From: Desmodus rotundus | Taxonomy: Eukaryota > Chordata > Mammalia > Chiroptera > Phyllostomidae | Direction of reading: 5' to 3' | Assembly (NCBI RefSeq): GCF_022682495.2 | Contig: NC_071391.1 | Coordinates: 113,939,195-114,003,194, forward strand | DNA length: 64,000 nucleotides | Shown here: positions 11,989 to 24,500 of the stretch, one piece after another | How the letters are laid out: each line of letters opens with the position of its first letter | Position numbering within the stretch: the first letter of the stretch is position 1 | Translations under genes and position numbers: made by a program | Notes under the pieces: generated by a model | What the model was told of the DNA's origin: nothing | Seen by the model: the letters and a program-made list of their open reading frames with translations, nothing else | The model's database searches: none

Positions 11989-12036
11989 GAGAGAAAAAGA
12001 GGAAGAGAAAGGAAAAGAGAAAGAGAAAGAGAGGAA
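11989..12036. repeat. Purine-rich (GAAA/GAGA) low-complexity tract
   Basis: The sequence is almost only A and G, with GAGAAAGAGAAAGA units. It is too short and isolated to name a SINE. Confidence 0.8.
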
Positions 12037-12303
12037 TTAATTAGGAAGGAAGCTGTAGTTTTTTTCTTTTAATAACGATCTCAAACATGACCTACCATTG
12101 TTTTTGTAATATTCTGTTGTTCACACAGACCAATTCAGGTATAACATGGAAGGGATCTACACACAGGTGAATATCATAAGCTGAGGATCATTGTGGGCTG
12201 TCCTGGATATTAGCTACAATATAATTTATTAGTATACTTATTCTTATGACTTTTGCTTAAATGTAAATGAGTAATTTCATTAGCTTATTCAATAAGCATT
12301 TGT

Positions 12304-12514
12304 TTTTTTAAAAGATTTTTGTCTATTTCTTTGTAGAGAGAGGGGAAGGGAGGAAGAAAGAGAGGAAGAGAAACATCAGTCTGTTGTTGCCTCTCTCACG
12401 CCCCCTACTGGGGACCTGGCCTGTAACCCAGGCATGTGCCCTGACTGGATATCAAACCGTCACCCCTTTGATTCGCAGGAGGGCATTCAATCCACTGAGC
12501 CACACCAGACAGGA
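12304..12514 (-). mobile_element. Ves SINE, short-body type, minus strand
   Basis: The T-rich tail complement, the purine tract 'gagaggggaagggagg', the 'gggacctggcctgtaaccc' block and a head ending in CCACTGAGCCACACCAGAC are all present. It interrupts an older sequence: 'attcaataagcatttg' lies on the left and 'aacatctgttaagtgc' on the right. Together these resemble the terminal part of an ancient MIR- or L2-type element. Confidence 0.95.
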
Positions 12515-13617
12515 CAATCAGTGAACATCTGTTAAGTGCATAACATGAACCATAAGAATTTACATGACAGTCTAGGAACAGGAGATTGAAAAGGAAGTGA
12601 GAAAAGTTAGAGGTGGTTTGGGCTTTGAGAGCACTAGGGCTTGGTGGCCGTCCGTAGAAGGCAAACATCTGGGTAAGTGCCACGTAAACTGAGGAGAGAA
12701 ATCACATGAAAATTTTGGGAAGGTAAGAAACCATGCACATCATATAAGTTTTTTAGTAGAGTTAGAGGAAAATAATAAATTAGGGGTGGGAAGATGAGAA
12801 AGATGGATTTGTGCATAAAGGAGCTAGAGAAACCTTCAGAAAACCAGTGGCAGAATCAAAAATAAACTCCAGGACTTCTAACTAATCCTTGGCTGTGCAT
12901 GTTATAATCCTCAGGAGCTCTCTGAGAGGAAAAAAAAAAAAAAAAGTGGGTAAATATCCTTGAACTCAAAGGAATGCAGGCCTTTCCAGGAAAAAAGCCA
13001 GTGATGTAAACACCTTTCAAGGATTAAATGCCTGATTTTCCTTTTATCATCTTGATAACCTTCATCTACTTTGCTCTTCCACTTTTAGGTAATACTAAAT
13101 CAACTCCCAGAGGAACCTATTAATAGCTCCAACCCTTTCTAGGAATGACCTGACAAGGCCCCTATGTCATTTCACATTTTTCTCTACATCCCACATTTCA
13201 CTTGTAGGATGAGAGAAATCCATATAAAGTGAGTTTAGAGAATTGATTTCTCATGAAGGGAATCTATCTTTCTTATTTGTAATGGAATCACCATTTTACT
13301 TACCTCTGGGATGCTGCATGTGGAACCTTTTGCTTTCGTTGCACAAAAAGAAATATATCACACTAGAGGCAAGGGGAAGATATAATAAATGATACAGAAA
13401 CCTAGACAATAATCTCCACTTCCCAAACCTTTTTGTTTCTCCGCTTCTCTTCATTGTATACCCTATAGGCCCAATGTGAACCTGTATTTATTACCTCATT
13501 ATCTTGTCATTAATAATGCTTAAATATAATCTTTATCTCTTCAATTTTTCAGATTTTCTCTATTGTAGATAAGTTTTTAAATGGTGTATACACACATGCA
13601 TGCATACAGATAACCCA

Positions 13618-13620
<3 letters not shown>
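12515..13620. other. Unannotated spacer with an A16 run at 12930-12945
   Basis: No gene is recognised. The homopolymer of 16 A at 12930-12945 is not preceded by a recognisable retroposon or processed transcript. Confidence 0.5.
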
Positions 13621-13654
<34 letters not shown>

Positions 13655-13735
13655 CCAATGCGTGTATATATACCCATGCATATATATACCTATATACATA
13701 TTTATATGTATAATCATGCAGCCAAATATATGTAT
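13621..13735. repeat. (TA)n microsatellite
   Basis: A pure TA run of about 31 bases (13621-13651) is followed by imperfect TATATACC/CATATA units to about 13735. A frame reading through it on the minus strand codes for IYIYIY repeats and is an artefact. Confidence 0.93.
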
Positions 13736-16700
13736 GTAGCAATCCCTTACTCAAGTCTCTGGAGTCAGTCAGAACTCAGTTACTAGCTTCACATGAAATT
13801 TCTATTAGGCACAATGATTTATCAAATCACATAAACTAAGAATCATGCTCTCATATTTTTTAGTGTAGAGGTTTAAAAAGTTCATTATCTTTATGTCTTT
13901 CTTAAACCACACACAGGACATACAAGAATGCATATATACTTCCACTTCACTGGTATACAGACAATAAATGTTATGGCCATTTGTTTTTATGGATTTTGAG
14001 GACCTCTGGTTAGAAAAATTAATGAAGGAGGAACTGACACTCTTGCTGCCGATTTAATGTCCTGCTGTGGAAATCACCTGTGGTGCCTCCTAACATGTCC
14101 TGCTCAACCAGGCCCTGAATGCTACAAAAGCTACATATTCCTGCCTGCTGATTCCTGTTCCCTGAAGATGCATATTCAAAGATGTGCTAGACAATAGAAA
14201 TGTGTTTGAAAAGTCAGCACAATAGTAGGTATTGACCTGAAGAAGGTGGATGTCGTGAACTACATTACAGTAAAAACAAACAGTATAGTCAACAGAATAG
14301 CTTGCTGCCATTTTCCATTGTCTGGAAAACCTGTTCCATAAATCTGTGCTAATGGTAAGAGGAGTATAATACTGAATCAAACATTAGCATACCATTCAGA
14401 GACCTGGACATATGGAGAGTGGCTCTAATATTGCTACTTAAATCAAACATATACCAGGAGTTCATCTGGTGACATCTATGACTTGGATATAACAGAGATC
14501 CCCATCTTATCTTGTTGAAAGCTTTCTTTTAGTACAAAAATCAGCTCTTGACTCAATTGTCATTTTAATCTTTTAAATTAGTGCTTCTTTGCATCCAGAT
14601 TTATGACCTATTTTGTCTTTAAGTAGGGGGATTTAAAACATGGGTTTTTCTGCTTCTTTAAGGTCACAGCATATAGAGAATCATATTCTGATTCTGTCTA
14701 CTTTGCCAATGTCCTGGGTGTCTTCAATGTGGCTCCTGCTCTCATCGCTCTGTACAAGCCCCGGCCCTTTCCCATTCCACCTCTTGTTCTTGTTCTCTTC
14801 ATTTTTTACACCAGTTCCTCCAGATGTAGGACTCTGATTCAAACTTCCTTATATCTGTCATGATTAAGGTTTTGCCCCTGAGCTGTAATAACTGCGGCTT
14901 CATTTTCCTTCATGTGCAACATTCCTGAGGCTATGTCTAGACAAATGAGTAAATCACGATTTTACCCTCCAATAGGCTTTCCTTATCATTGGCTTCTAAT
15001 CCTCTACATTAACCCATGTTGGAAACCTCTCCTTGCCTCATCAGTTTCTAGATCTCCCTCATTTCCACTGTATTGATATTTTGATTTGCAATAAGTGTGA
15101 TGTTTTCTCATTCCTTCCCTAAACCCAGGAAGAGGTACTTAGATTATGGTTTCCTTTAAGGCAGAATGGGTAACAGGTGAAGTCTCATGTTAGTATTTTA
15201 GTTGGAATACTGGTATACATGCCATGAAGATCACTTGTAATTCCACCCAACATACATTAGTATAGCAAATATTAACTCTTGATGTGAAAAAAAGATTAAA
15301 AAAACAGATAAACTAGATTTTCCATCACCGTTTCTTTAAAAGGCAAAGAAATATGAGATACAACGTCTAAAATAGAAAAAAATCCTTCTCATCCAAATTT
15401 CACTCCAAAATGTTTTTTCTTCATTTATATAAGTATTGAATATGATAATTAACTTTAGATTTTGGATTCGTGAACTTACGCCATTGGAATACTTTCTGCC
15501 TACGTGTGTTTACTAATACCACTGTTCTTTGCAAAGGCCTCATCCCACACAAATGCACAGAAATTAAGGAACACGGAGAAGTGCTGCAGCATTGCCATTT
15601 AGGATTTTACATGGTTCAGTTGGGGTTTCCTTCTCTATTTATTTACTTGAGGCTGTAAGCCAGAACACAGAAAGAAATATTTAATTAAACAGAGTTCAAC
15701 AGGAAAGTTAATTTACTTTAGTGTGAGAATATGAAAGCTATGCCAAAATAAGAAATAAAAAGACTGAATTATGAATTAACATTTCCTCTTCCCTCCACCT
15801 CTCATTCTTTCTCTGTGTGTCTTTGTGTGATTGGAGTTGTCTATAAGGGGTGACTTTTTTTTTTCAGTTTTTTGTTTATGTTATTTTTCTCCTCAGTTGA
15901 TCCATTTCCTTTCATGACTGGGTCCCACTATGCAAATTGATTTGGATATTCAGTTTTAGAGGAAAAAACATTTTTTACATATTTGAATTGACTCTAATCT
16001 TTTTGTTTATTGTTCTCAACCTTAAGCCATGCTTGTAGTTTTTATTCAAGGGTCCAATCATTGTCTGACTGTTAGAGTGTATACATATAAAACTTGACAT
16101 GTCCTCAATAAATAAAAAGCCTTGAGGAATCCAAGGGACTTCTGAGTCACTTGGAGTAATAAAATCACACAAATAATATTTTCAAAATTTGTTATTTCTT
16201 ATTCATTACCAATTGCTGGATTTTCTGAGTTTCACCTCTTCTTGACCTTATTTTCCCTTATTACTTGAGACAAGCTTTTTACTTGGATGATTTTCTATTA
16301 TTTATTCAGTTAAGTCAGTGAGAAGACTCCCATGGGGAAAAGTGTACATTTATAGACGGTGGATGGCAGAGCTTTTGAATAGAATATCAACATCCAATTG
16401 CCCAGTATCAGACTTTCTCAGCTACACTTATGAAAACTGCTAGAACAGTATATGTATGTCCAAATGTATATGTCCTTTTAAAAATAAATGTATATATAAT
16501 ACTACAGCATGAGACTTTTCTGTGAAGTATGATATTTAAACAGAAAACCAAAGACAAATATTATTAGAACTCATTACATTTATTTTTAAACTACAAAAAT
16601 ATTTTAATGTACTTGGCATTGCACTAAGGCTCATAATTTGATTCATGTATAATATTGGATGTGAATTGTTCCTATCAAACTGAATAATTTCACTCAGGGT

Positions 16701-16906
16701 GTGTTTGGGTGGATGCCTTTTATGAAACAGTTTTTTAAGATCTCTGGGTTTTAATATAAGCCTTGTCCAAAATACATTTTGTACTTAACTATTTATAAAA
16801 TAATATATACTATTAGAATATACATTTATGCACAAACATAAATATTATGTTTGCATTTTCTAGAATAATAATAGCAGTGTCACCAAACTAAAGAAAATTC
16901 TATATG
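13736..16906. other. About 3.2 kb without recognised repeats or genes
   Basis: I could not assign any transposon here by eye. Open frames of 60-96 codons (for example 14090-14380 minus, 14640-14837 plus, 15470-15658 plus, 15975-16172 minus) have no recognisable domain or splice support. Unique mammalian intergenic or intronic DNA is the simplest reading, though old elements may be hidden. Confidence 0.45.
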
Positions 16907-17523
16907 CAGCTGCTCCTTCACTTACAATGGGGTTACATCTCAATAAACCAACTGTAATTTGAAAATGTCATAAGCTAAATGTGCATTTAATTCCATAACT
17001 TACTGAACACCATGGCCTAGCGTAGCTCACCCTAAACATACTCAGATCGCTTACATTCATTAGCCTACAGTGGGGCACCATCATCGCATACAAACTTATT
17101 TTCTAATAAAGTGTCAAATACATCTTGTAAATAATTTATGGACTACTGTACTGAACATGAAAACCAGAATAGCTGTATGAGTATTCACCACTAATGTACA
17201 CAACTGAAAGCACACCAGCACACAAGTGGGAACTTGTTGGATATGATGGAAGGCTAAAACCCAAAACACAGTATCCAAACAATGCTGGTGACACAGTACA
17301 CTGTCGAATATGTGTTGTTTATGCTCATGATCATGTGGCTGACTAGGAACTGTGACTCACCGCCACTGCTCGGCATCACCAAAGTGTATTATACCACATG
17401 CTAGTAGCTGGGAAAAGATCAAAACACAAAATTCCAAGTACGGTTTCTATTGACTACATATTACTTTCACACCATTGTAGTTAAAAATGTTAAGAACCAT
17501 CGTTAAGTTGGGCACCATCTGTA
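16907..17523. mobile_element. Tigger-type MITE (MER44/Tigger7-like)
   Basis: The left end reads 'cagctgctccttcacttaca' then 'atggggttacatctc'. The right end reads 'accatcgttaagttgggcac' then 'catctgtag', consistent with decayed terminal inverted repeats of a TcMar-Tigger family. The interior lines 'tgaacaccatggcctagc', 'attagcctacagtggggca' and 'aagtacggtttctattga' match the known non-autonomous family. It sits at TA-rich flanks, as expected for TA-targeting elements. No transposase gene is present. The superfamily call is firm and the family name less so. Confidence 0.8.
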
Positions 17524-18059
17524 GTCATTATGAGTATCTGGTTGCACAATAGCACTTACTGCTCTTTCCCTGTGGACATTTATTTGCACCAGAGCCTTCT
17601 ATCATCTCCTGAGCTATTTTATTTTATTTTTTATTTCTATGGCATAAAAATTTTGTTTATTTTTTGATGGCTCTTGTCCACCTTATAAATTCAAACTTTG
17701 CAGAATTATTCAAAGCAAGCTTCCTGGTTATAAAGTTTCAGGTATGTGTTTTTTAAATGGTAAGCCTCAAAGTAAGTAATATATTTTCTTAATATATTTT
17801 TGCCTTGAATTGAAGAGAAAACACCATTTATGCTCTGTCTGGGAGAGGTGATATATTGTGCTATATTCTTATTTAAGTGCAGTTTAGTTTGATTAAAAAG
17901 ATGTTCATAATAATATTAAGTTGAGGAGCTAATAATGACATCATAACATACTGTTTACTCTTTAAAATTCACACATCTTCTCTTATATAAACAAGATTCA
18001 GAGAGGTGAAAATGATAAAACTGAAGCTGCCCAACTTCAGAAACATCACGAGAAGGTGG
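17524..18059. other. Unannotated AT-rich spacer
   Basis: No recognisable element or gene. Confidence 0.5.
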
Positions 18060-18255
18060 CTTCTTAGGAAAAGACAATAATGCTGGGAAAAAGGACAGGC
18101 AGCAGGAAAAGAGGAAGATCAAATATGAGACAGAAGGACTCCATACAAAAAGCCATAGGCATGAGTCTACAGGAACTGGGCAGGGCTTTTGAGGACAGAA
18201 TATTGGAACATCACTCATTCAGAGAGTCTCCAGGAGTTGGAGCCAATTCACATTT
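18060..18255 (+). mobile_element. RTE-clade LINE ORF2 C-terminal remnant
   Basis: Plus-strand translation of 18080-18240 reads LGKRTGSRKRGRSN, then KDSIQKAIGMSLQELGRA, FEDRI and later ESPGVGANS. This is the arginine-rich 'KRRGRPR..W.DSI.EA.GMSLQEL.RAVEDR' tail of RTE/BovB-clade ORF2 proteins, ending in the conserved 'RVAMSRTRL'-like segment. Only the last 55-60 codons survive and the ancestral tryptophans are lost. This is probably an old mammalian RTE rather than recent BovB. No TSD or tail was identified. Confidence 0.72.
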
Positions 18256-19064
18256 TCTCCACCCCATTTCCAAAAAAACTAGTTTATTTTACCAAGACTT
18301 GAAGGTCTGAAATTAAACTCTGTCTCTTGTCTTGTTTACCTCTCTTGTCATTACCTTCCAAACGGCACACCTACACACACAACCCACAGACACATACATC
18401 TTCTGCATTTATTTTTCCAGACTGGTTTCAAAATCATTCTGTACACTTGAGGTTCTGCACTTAAGAGCTGTAGACTGCTGCTAGAAAGCCAAATTAAATT
18501 ATATGTTCTCGGATTGTCAGAGAACAGGAAATGTTGATAGAAGGAAGTTTTCCTCCATTGACACAAATGCCATGCATCAGTGAAGTGAGTACAATGTTTG
18601 GCTTGATCAGAGATGCCAAAGACATTCTTTAAATGTGCAGATTTTGTTTTCCTATGAAGATAAATATTGTCCTTTATATGAAAAAAAAACCTTTCTTTTC
18701 TGGCACTGTTGAGAGAGACATTTCTAAATGAATTTGAATCTAAGAAAGTGAGCTTACAAAAGAGAGATGCTTCAAAGTACTTTTGAAAATGAAGCATCAA
18801 AAGCATGAAATTACATTAATAACCTAGAAAATTAGTCAACTATTTGAAAACCTTATTTACCTCAAGTTTCTGAATCTTTTAAAATGACCCATTATAATAT
18901 TCTATTTTATATTATTGAATGAATATTGGGGAAGAGCTCTGCTTTAAGTAGTATTGATATTTTTTGAAAGTTTTTCACTTTTTTAATAAAGCACATCTTT
19001 TGAAATTCTCACCATCACCTTTTACCTCAGTTCCTGCTCTTGTCCTACACTGTTAGAATACTCT
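18256..19064. other. Unassigned; contains a 151-codon minus-strand open frame
   Basis: The minus strand is open from an ATG at 18806 to a stop at 18351 (151 codons), the longest frame in the window. The predicted product has mixed composition, several cysteines near its end and no recognisable domain. No splice sites, promoter or homology are visible. A frame this long can arise by chance in 64 kb read in six frames, so I do not call it a gene. Confidence 0.4.
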
Positions 19065-19262
19065 CTATGCCACCGGCTCCCCACCACTGGGCCACAGACA
19101 GGTACTGCTCTGGGACTCTTAGGAACTGGACTACACAGCAGGAGGTGAGTTTGAATGTAATGAGCTTGAATCATCCCAAAACCATCCCCACTCCTAACCA
19201 GTCCATGGAAACACTGTCTCCCATGAAACCAGTCCCTGGTGCCAAAATAGTTGGTAACCACT
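19065..19262. mobile_element. hAT-like non-autonomous DNA transposon, internally deleted
   Basis: The left end ('ggctccccaccactgggcca', 'caggtactgctctggga', 'acagcaggaggtgag') and the right end ('gaaaccagtccctggtgcca', 'aatagttggtaacca') match the two termini of an old mammalian repeat whose ends resemble CAGGGGTCCCCAACC, a hAT-type terminus. The middle is lost. Overlapping frames on both strands (19022-19261 minus, 19040-19276 plus) are by-products. Confidence 0.6.
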
Positions 19263-20157
19263 ACTCTATAAAATAATTTCTTAAATCACTTTCAAAGTCA
19301 CTTGAGAAACTTGCAGAATCAAGTAGATGACATATTTGCTACTTATTAAATAAATACATGCTCCCTCACACTGGCACTCTACCAAATGCCAATGATGTGC
19401 GAGAAGTGATGTGAACCAAATCTGGACCAATGCCAATTTTCAACCTGCTAGCACCTCTCTTCCTTTTTTGGCAGTAACTGTGAAGGCCTGTGTAGAAATG
19501 GATCACTCAGTCACATTTTGGAAACTTTTCTAAAATTATGTCTAGACAGCAAAATTTCCATGAGTAAATATTAGGTACATATTGTTAAGAAATTGAGATT
19601 TGGGGTTATGTATAAATATAAGCTATCCTTATTAGTATGTGAGTCCTAGTTCTTCAGACAAGGTAGGTTCTTGATCAGCTACTCCAGCGTATCTTTACAG
19701 TTCAATTCCAGTCTTGATGTAAAAAGCAGAAAAGAAGCCAGGAATAGAGGAGAAAGTCAATTAGAGCAATCATATTTAAAATTCGAGAGATCTAATCCAA
19801 ACTTCATTTGGAAATTCTGCTATAGAAGTAGAATTAAATAATTGGTTACCACTTTTTAACATTATATAAATGATTTTGTTGTCTTTTACTTTTACTTCTT
19901 GGAAGTGTACCCCAAGGTGCTATCTCACCATCGCTCTGTCTACATTATCTACTCTAGATCTTGAAGTAGGCAAAGCGAAGCATGGCTTACATGAGTAAAT
20001 GATTAGTTGATATCTATGCCTATGAGTAAAGCCCCATAGACTATGGTCGGATTGCATTTTGATTAGTTTCTTTTAGAGCAAAATATTTTAAAAGAGATTT
20101 GACCTTTAAATATCAAGTGAATAAATAAAAATGAAAACAACATCAAACTTTTCTGGT
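19263..20157. other. Unannotated AT-rich spacer
   Basis: No recognisable element or gene. Confidence 0.5.
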
Positions 20158-20480
20158 ATTAATGAGCATTTATTAGATGTTAAACACAGTGCTAAGTGAG
20201 CATTACATGGAGTGTTCAGGAAATCTTATTTTCTGTGTGTTTTCCTAGCATAATTATTGGTAGCTCCCTTTCTCAAAGTATCTTGATTAGGACACAAATG
20301 TACATGTCCTAACTAGCTCTTCAGAATTTTCTCATTAGATTTTCAAGGAATTTCTATGCATTAATATCCCCATTTGAGAGGTGAGAAACCCAAGTAATTT
20401 TTCTCTAGCTCTCAAGTAATTGATAAATAAGAAGTCAATAACTATGGCTCCATAAGGCATGTTCTTAAACACTAAGGTTT
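20158..20480 (-). mobile_element. MIR SINE in two parts, minus strand
   Basis: The left part 'aatgagcatttattagatg ... cagtgctaagtgagcatta' is the MIR 3' end in reverse complement. The right part 'tatccccatttgagaggtga' through 'tcttaaacactaag' is its core and 5' half. About 110 bases of extra or diverged sequence lie between them. Confidence 0.7.
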
Positions 20481-21344
20481 ATCACCTTCAGCTTTCCAGG
20501 AATGTATCTATTGCATTCAGCAGTGAACATTCACCTTGATTGATTCAATTCTACTAGAGTCCAAAAATTGCACTTTATCAAAAGCTGAGGAGCCTCAATA
20601 AGAAATGGGTGTAATGATGCCTCAGCAATGTGGCATGCTCTATCCATCATTGAAAGATTTTGAGGATTAATAACAAGCAAGTAGGATTGAAAAAAAAAAA
20701 AAAAACAAAAAAAACAACTGTGTCCCGGGCAACTCAGAAACCACAGCAAAAAATAAAAATGTAGTTTGGCAGCAACTTATCAGTTGCACTAATATTACTA
20801 AAGAGTATGCACATTTTCTTCATAAAGAAAGGATATACTCTTCTGAGTTTGAGGTTGTAGAGTTTTCCAGGTATTGCATCAGTATTAGTACTCAGTGTTC
20901 CTAAGCTAAGCTATAATTTAATAGTGTTTGGAAGTAAGATTATCATGTTATTTTTAAGGTTATTTTATCCATTTTTCATAAACATTGTGATGTGAAGTGG
21001 TCCTCACTCCAGTGGCAGTGTCTCTATGAAATCTCCCAGTCCCTAGCAGGGACAGTATTTGATAGAAGTGCTAGTCTGGATCTATGAGTGAGATCAGTGT
21101 GACGAGGAGAAACATTTTCTGAAGACAATAAATTTACTTTTAATTATAATATGAATGCTAAATTCATTGAAAATGAAAAATAGTAATTTAGTTTGAAATA
21201 AACTTTAGATTTTGACAGTAATAAATTTTTTTGTGTGCAATGCAGAAGTTTTGAACTTCACAATGAGAGTTTGGCAGACAGAAAATTCTTCCACAGAGCT
21301 GAAATCCTATCTTCTCAAACAGCACAGTTAGACCCAGTTAACTC
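20481..21344. other. Unannotated spacer with an A-rich run at 20689-20716
   Basis: A 28-base A-rich homopolymer interrupted by C is visible. No retroposon body could be recognised beside it. Confidence 0.5.
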
Positions 21345-21720
21345 AATTTGTTTTTTATTGTTTCAATTACAAATATTATATGTTTCAGTGTACAGCATAG
21401 ATATTTATACAACTTATAAAGTAATCCCCTCTAAATCTAGGGCCCACTTGGCACCATACAGACTTACTAGAATATTATTTACTGTATTCCTTATGCTGTA
21501 TTTAACATCCCAGTGACTATTCAGAACTAGCAATTTTTACTTCTTAATCCCTTCAAATTTTTTACTTATACCCCCACCCCATCTGTCAAACACTATTTTG
21601 TTCTCTGTATCTATGAGTTTCTTTCTATTTTATTTGTTTGTTTTGTTTTTTGGGGGGATTCAACATATAAGGGCAATCATATGGTTTTTGTCTTTGATTT
21701 ATTTCACTGAGTTTAACAAT
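21345..21720 (-). mobile_element. Old L1 3' UTR (L1MA/L1MB type), minus strand
   Basis: The plus strand reads as the complement of an L1 3' end: 'gtttcagtgtacagcatag', 'gttctctgtatctatgag', a T-rich stretch with a G run, then 'tcaacatataagggcaatc' and 'gatttatttcactgag'. The 5' truncation is near 21720. Confidence 0.82.
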
Positions 21721-21851
21721 AATAATGAAATATTACTGTATGCAACACCCCTTGAATTCTTAGTGCAGAAATAGTCACCAGCACTACAATAGGTCTAGGG
21801 TCCATAAATGTGTTAGAATGCTTGAATAAATTAAGCCAGTTATGAGATTTT

Positions 21852-22058
21852 ATTTTTTTTATTTTTAGAAAGAGGAAGAGAGGGACAAAAAAAGGGAAAC
21901 ATTGATGTGACAGAGCAACATTGTTCAGTTGCCTCTTGTACCCCCCTGACCGGGGACCAAACCCACAACCCAGGCATGTGCCCTGACTGGGAATTGAACA
22001 GGTGACCTTTTTTGCTTTGAGGAATAACTCCTAGCCAACTGAGCCACACTGGTCATGG
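21852..22058 (-). mobile_element. Ves SINE, longer subtype, with TSD
   Basis: The T-rich tail complement and purine body are followed by 'aaacattgatgtgacagagc' and 'aacattgttcagttgcc' (the duplicated phrase), the 'ccggggaccaaacccac' block and the head 'ccaactgagccacactgg'. A 16-base direct repeat flanks it: CCAGTTATGAGATTTT (21836-21851) and CCAGTTATGAAATTTT (22059-22074), with one mismatch. Confidence 0.96.
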
Positions 22059-22074
22059 CCAGTTATGAAATTTT

Positions 22075-22579
22075 TAAAAATACGAAGGAAAATATGTATT
22101 TATGTATGTTCATACAATTTTTGGAGTTCCCATATGGTTTAAAAGTTTCTAAATTGAATCAGGTGAATTTGTTTTATTCGCTATCTTCACTTCATAAATC
22201 AGTTTGATTTGGCAAAGTTATTTATTTGATCATTGCTAATATAAAAAAAATGTACTTTGCACATTTTCCACTGCCATTTGGAGCAGATGTTTTGTGTTAA
22301 AAAAAAGGGGGGGGAAACAATGTTGCCTCAGGAAAAAAAAAACATGGAAATTTATAACTATTAGATATAGTGTATAATGTATTTCCTCAATTCTCATGAA
22401 TAAAAACAAATGCACATATTATTAACATATGTGAGAGGTAATTAAGTTTTACAATGAAAAGTCTAACATTTTTGGTTTCTATTAGTCATTATAAAATTGT
22501 ATATATTCAGGGTTCTTTTTTTATCTTAGTTTCAATTCTTAAAATTATAGGTATTTGAAAATATATGCTAAAACAAAAT
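22075..22579. other. Unannotated spacer with short homopolymers
   Basis: An A7G8 run at about 22299-22313 and an A10 run at about 22334 are present. Nothing else is recognisable. Confidence 0.5.
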
Positions 22580-23040
22580 TAATACAGGGATGTTCATAAC
22601 CATTATTTATAACAGAAAAAACAAAATGTCCACTAACTGATGAATGCAGATATAAAATGAATCATATGCATACAATAGAATATTATGCAGCAATGAAAAG
22701 GAAAAATAAACTATTTATGATACAACATGGCTGAACCTCTAAAATATTACATAGTGCACTGTGAAAAAAATCATAAATAACAGGACACATATTATTGATT
22801 TCATTTATATGATATGTCCAGAAAAGGCAAATAAGTGGATAAACTGGTTGCCTGGAGCAGACATATGTGTGCATGTGTGTGTGTGTGTGTGAACAGTATA
22901 TGTGTATGAGGGATCATATGGGTGTGATGAAAGTGTGCTAAAAGTGATTTGTAGTGATAATTATACAACTTGGTAAATTTCCTAAAACATCCTTGAATCT
23001 TCAACTTTTTACTCGAAATGGATCAACTATATGATATATA
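22580..23040 (+). mobile_element. Old L1 3' end (L1MC/L1MD-like)
   Basis: It contains 'gatgttcataaccattat', 'atagaatattatgcagca', 'atttatatgatatgtcc' and 'agaaaaggcaaat', typical of the 3' part of an old L1 on the plus strand. A (TG)n stretch at 22868-22891 has expanded inside the 3' UTR. Confidence 0.82.
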
Positions 23041-24485
23041 GAGACCTTGGCTTCTTTTGAAAACAGGAAGGGAGGTTGAGTACATAGAAGACCAGGAAAA
23101 AACTCTGTATTTCTTCTAATATGAAAAATAAGGAAGGAAAATCTTCACTACAACAACTACAGAACATAGTCATGCTACCATTGAAATCCTCTGAATATTC
23201 TGTTATAAGTTAGCATGTTATTCTCTGCTACATATAGGTAAAAGAAACTGTAACATAGTTGATTGTTTTGAGGATTATTTTGAGTTGATTATGAAAGTAT
23301 TTCATGAACCTACATGTTTTGGTCTAATTCTGTACCTTCATACTGTCAAAACCTGAGGCCATATTTATAACCCAAGATAGCATTTAGTTTTAATAGTATT
23401 TTTCTGAGTACAAAAGCAAAAGTTTAGTGTAGAAATAATTTTAAAAATTGCCACAAACACTGAAGCTATTTGAAAGTACTCACAATTCCATTTCCAGAGA
23501 TAACTAATGTTAATTTTTAGAGGATGTGTCTCTAGTAATTTTTCAGAAAAAAGGTGTTCGATTTGTATACAATAGTGCAGCCTTCTTTTGAAGAAAAAAA
23601 AAACTTTTGATAACTATCTATGCTTTTAAACAGATGTCTTTCTATAAAAACATGATTAAGAATGGCATAGTATTCTAATCTGTAATGGTGTATTTCAGAA
23701 GTCCATTCTTGTTAGGGGTCAAAAATATTTCTGATCCCAATATCACATAATAGGAGTCAACAAAATATGGCTGCTATGACAAATCAATCACTTGTCTTCT
23801 CTTTGCTATAAACTAGTATTAACGCTAAAAGTACAATTGGACAGAAATAATGCTTTTGCAGCAAGAACACTTTGTGGGCGGTGCTGTGCCTTTTGTACTG
23901 CATTATATGAAACTTTTCAATACTAGTTACTGGGAATCGGGAGATGTTCAGCACGAAGCTGGTTTTAGAAAAGCGTGTCAAGGTATTGTTACTGTCATAT
24001 GACGAAGCACTTAATGGTATAAATGATTGTATTATTTTATATTATTTTATTTTGTACTAAATTAATTCAAGTTAGCACAAATTCTTTGAAAAATGATAGA
24101 TTGCTATTCTGTCATAGTCAATATTATTAATGCAAAAGTGTCAAAAGAGTGTAATGAGGCTGACAAGAAGGTTAACGTGTAAATGATGCAGAAATGACAG
24201 AAAATTCATTGAATGTTAGTCCAAGGGACACCAGGACACCAAATGATTAGAAAACAATCTATGAGTAGCTTAGAAGGGAAAAAAAGAATAATTTGTGGGA
24301 AAGCGTGATTCAACTATTTATAAACCAATTAAGCTATTTATAAAATGCCCATAAGTTATCATCTCCAGGAAGTGATTTATCCTCACCTTTGCACTCTACA
24401 TTCATGAAAAACATATGACAGTGAATAAAATATTATTTTATTTATTTCAAATTATGTTCAGATGAATGTTAAAATTTTAAAAAAT
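23041..24485. other. Mostly unassigned; possible old L1 fragment at 23430-23720
   Basis: The 23430-23720 part vaguely follows the 'aacagatgtctttct ... catagtattctaatctgtaa' pattern of an L1ME-type 3' UTR on the minus strand. Divergence is too great to be sure. The rest shows no gene or repeat. Confidence 0.35.
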
Positions 24486-24500
24486 GTTATTATATTTAAA

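Noticed and set aside
13621..13651. A TATA-box promoter or origin-like AT tract
   Set aside because: It is a pure TA microsatellite without neighbouring gene starts.
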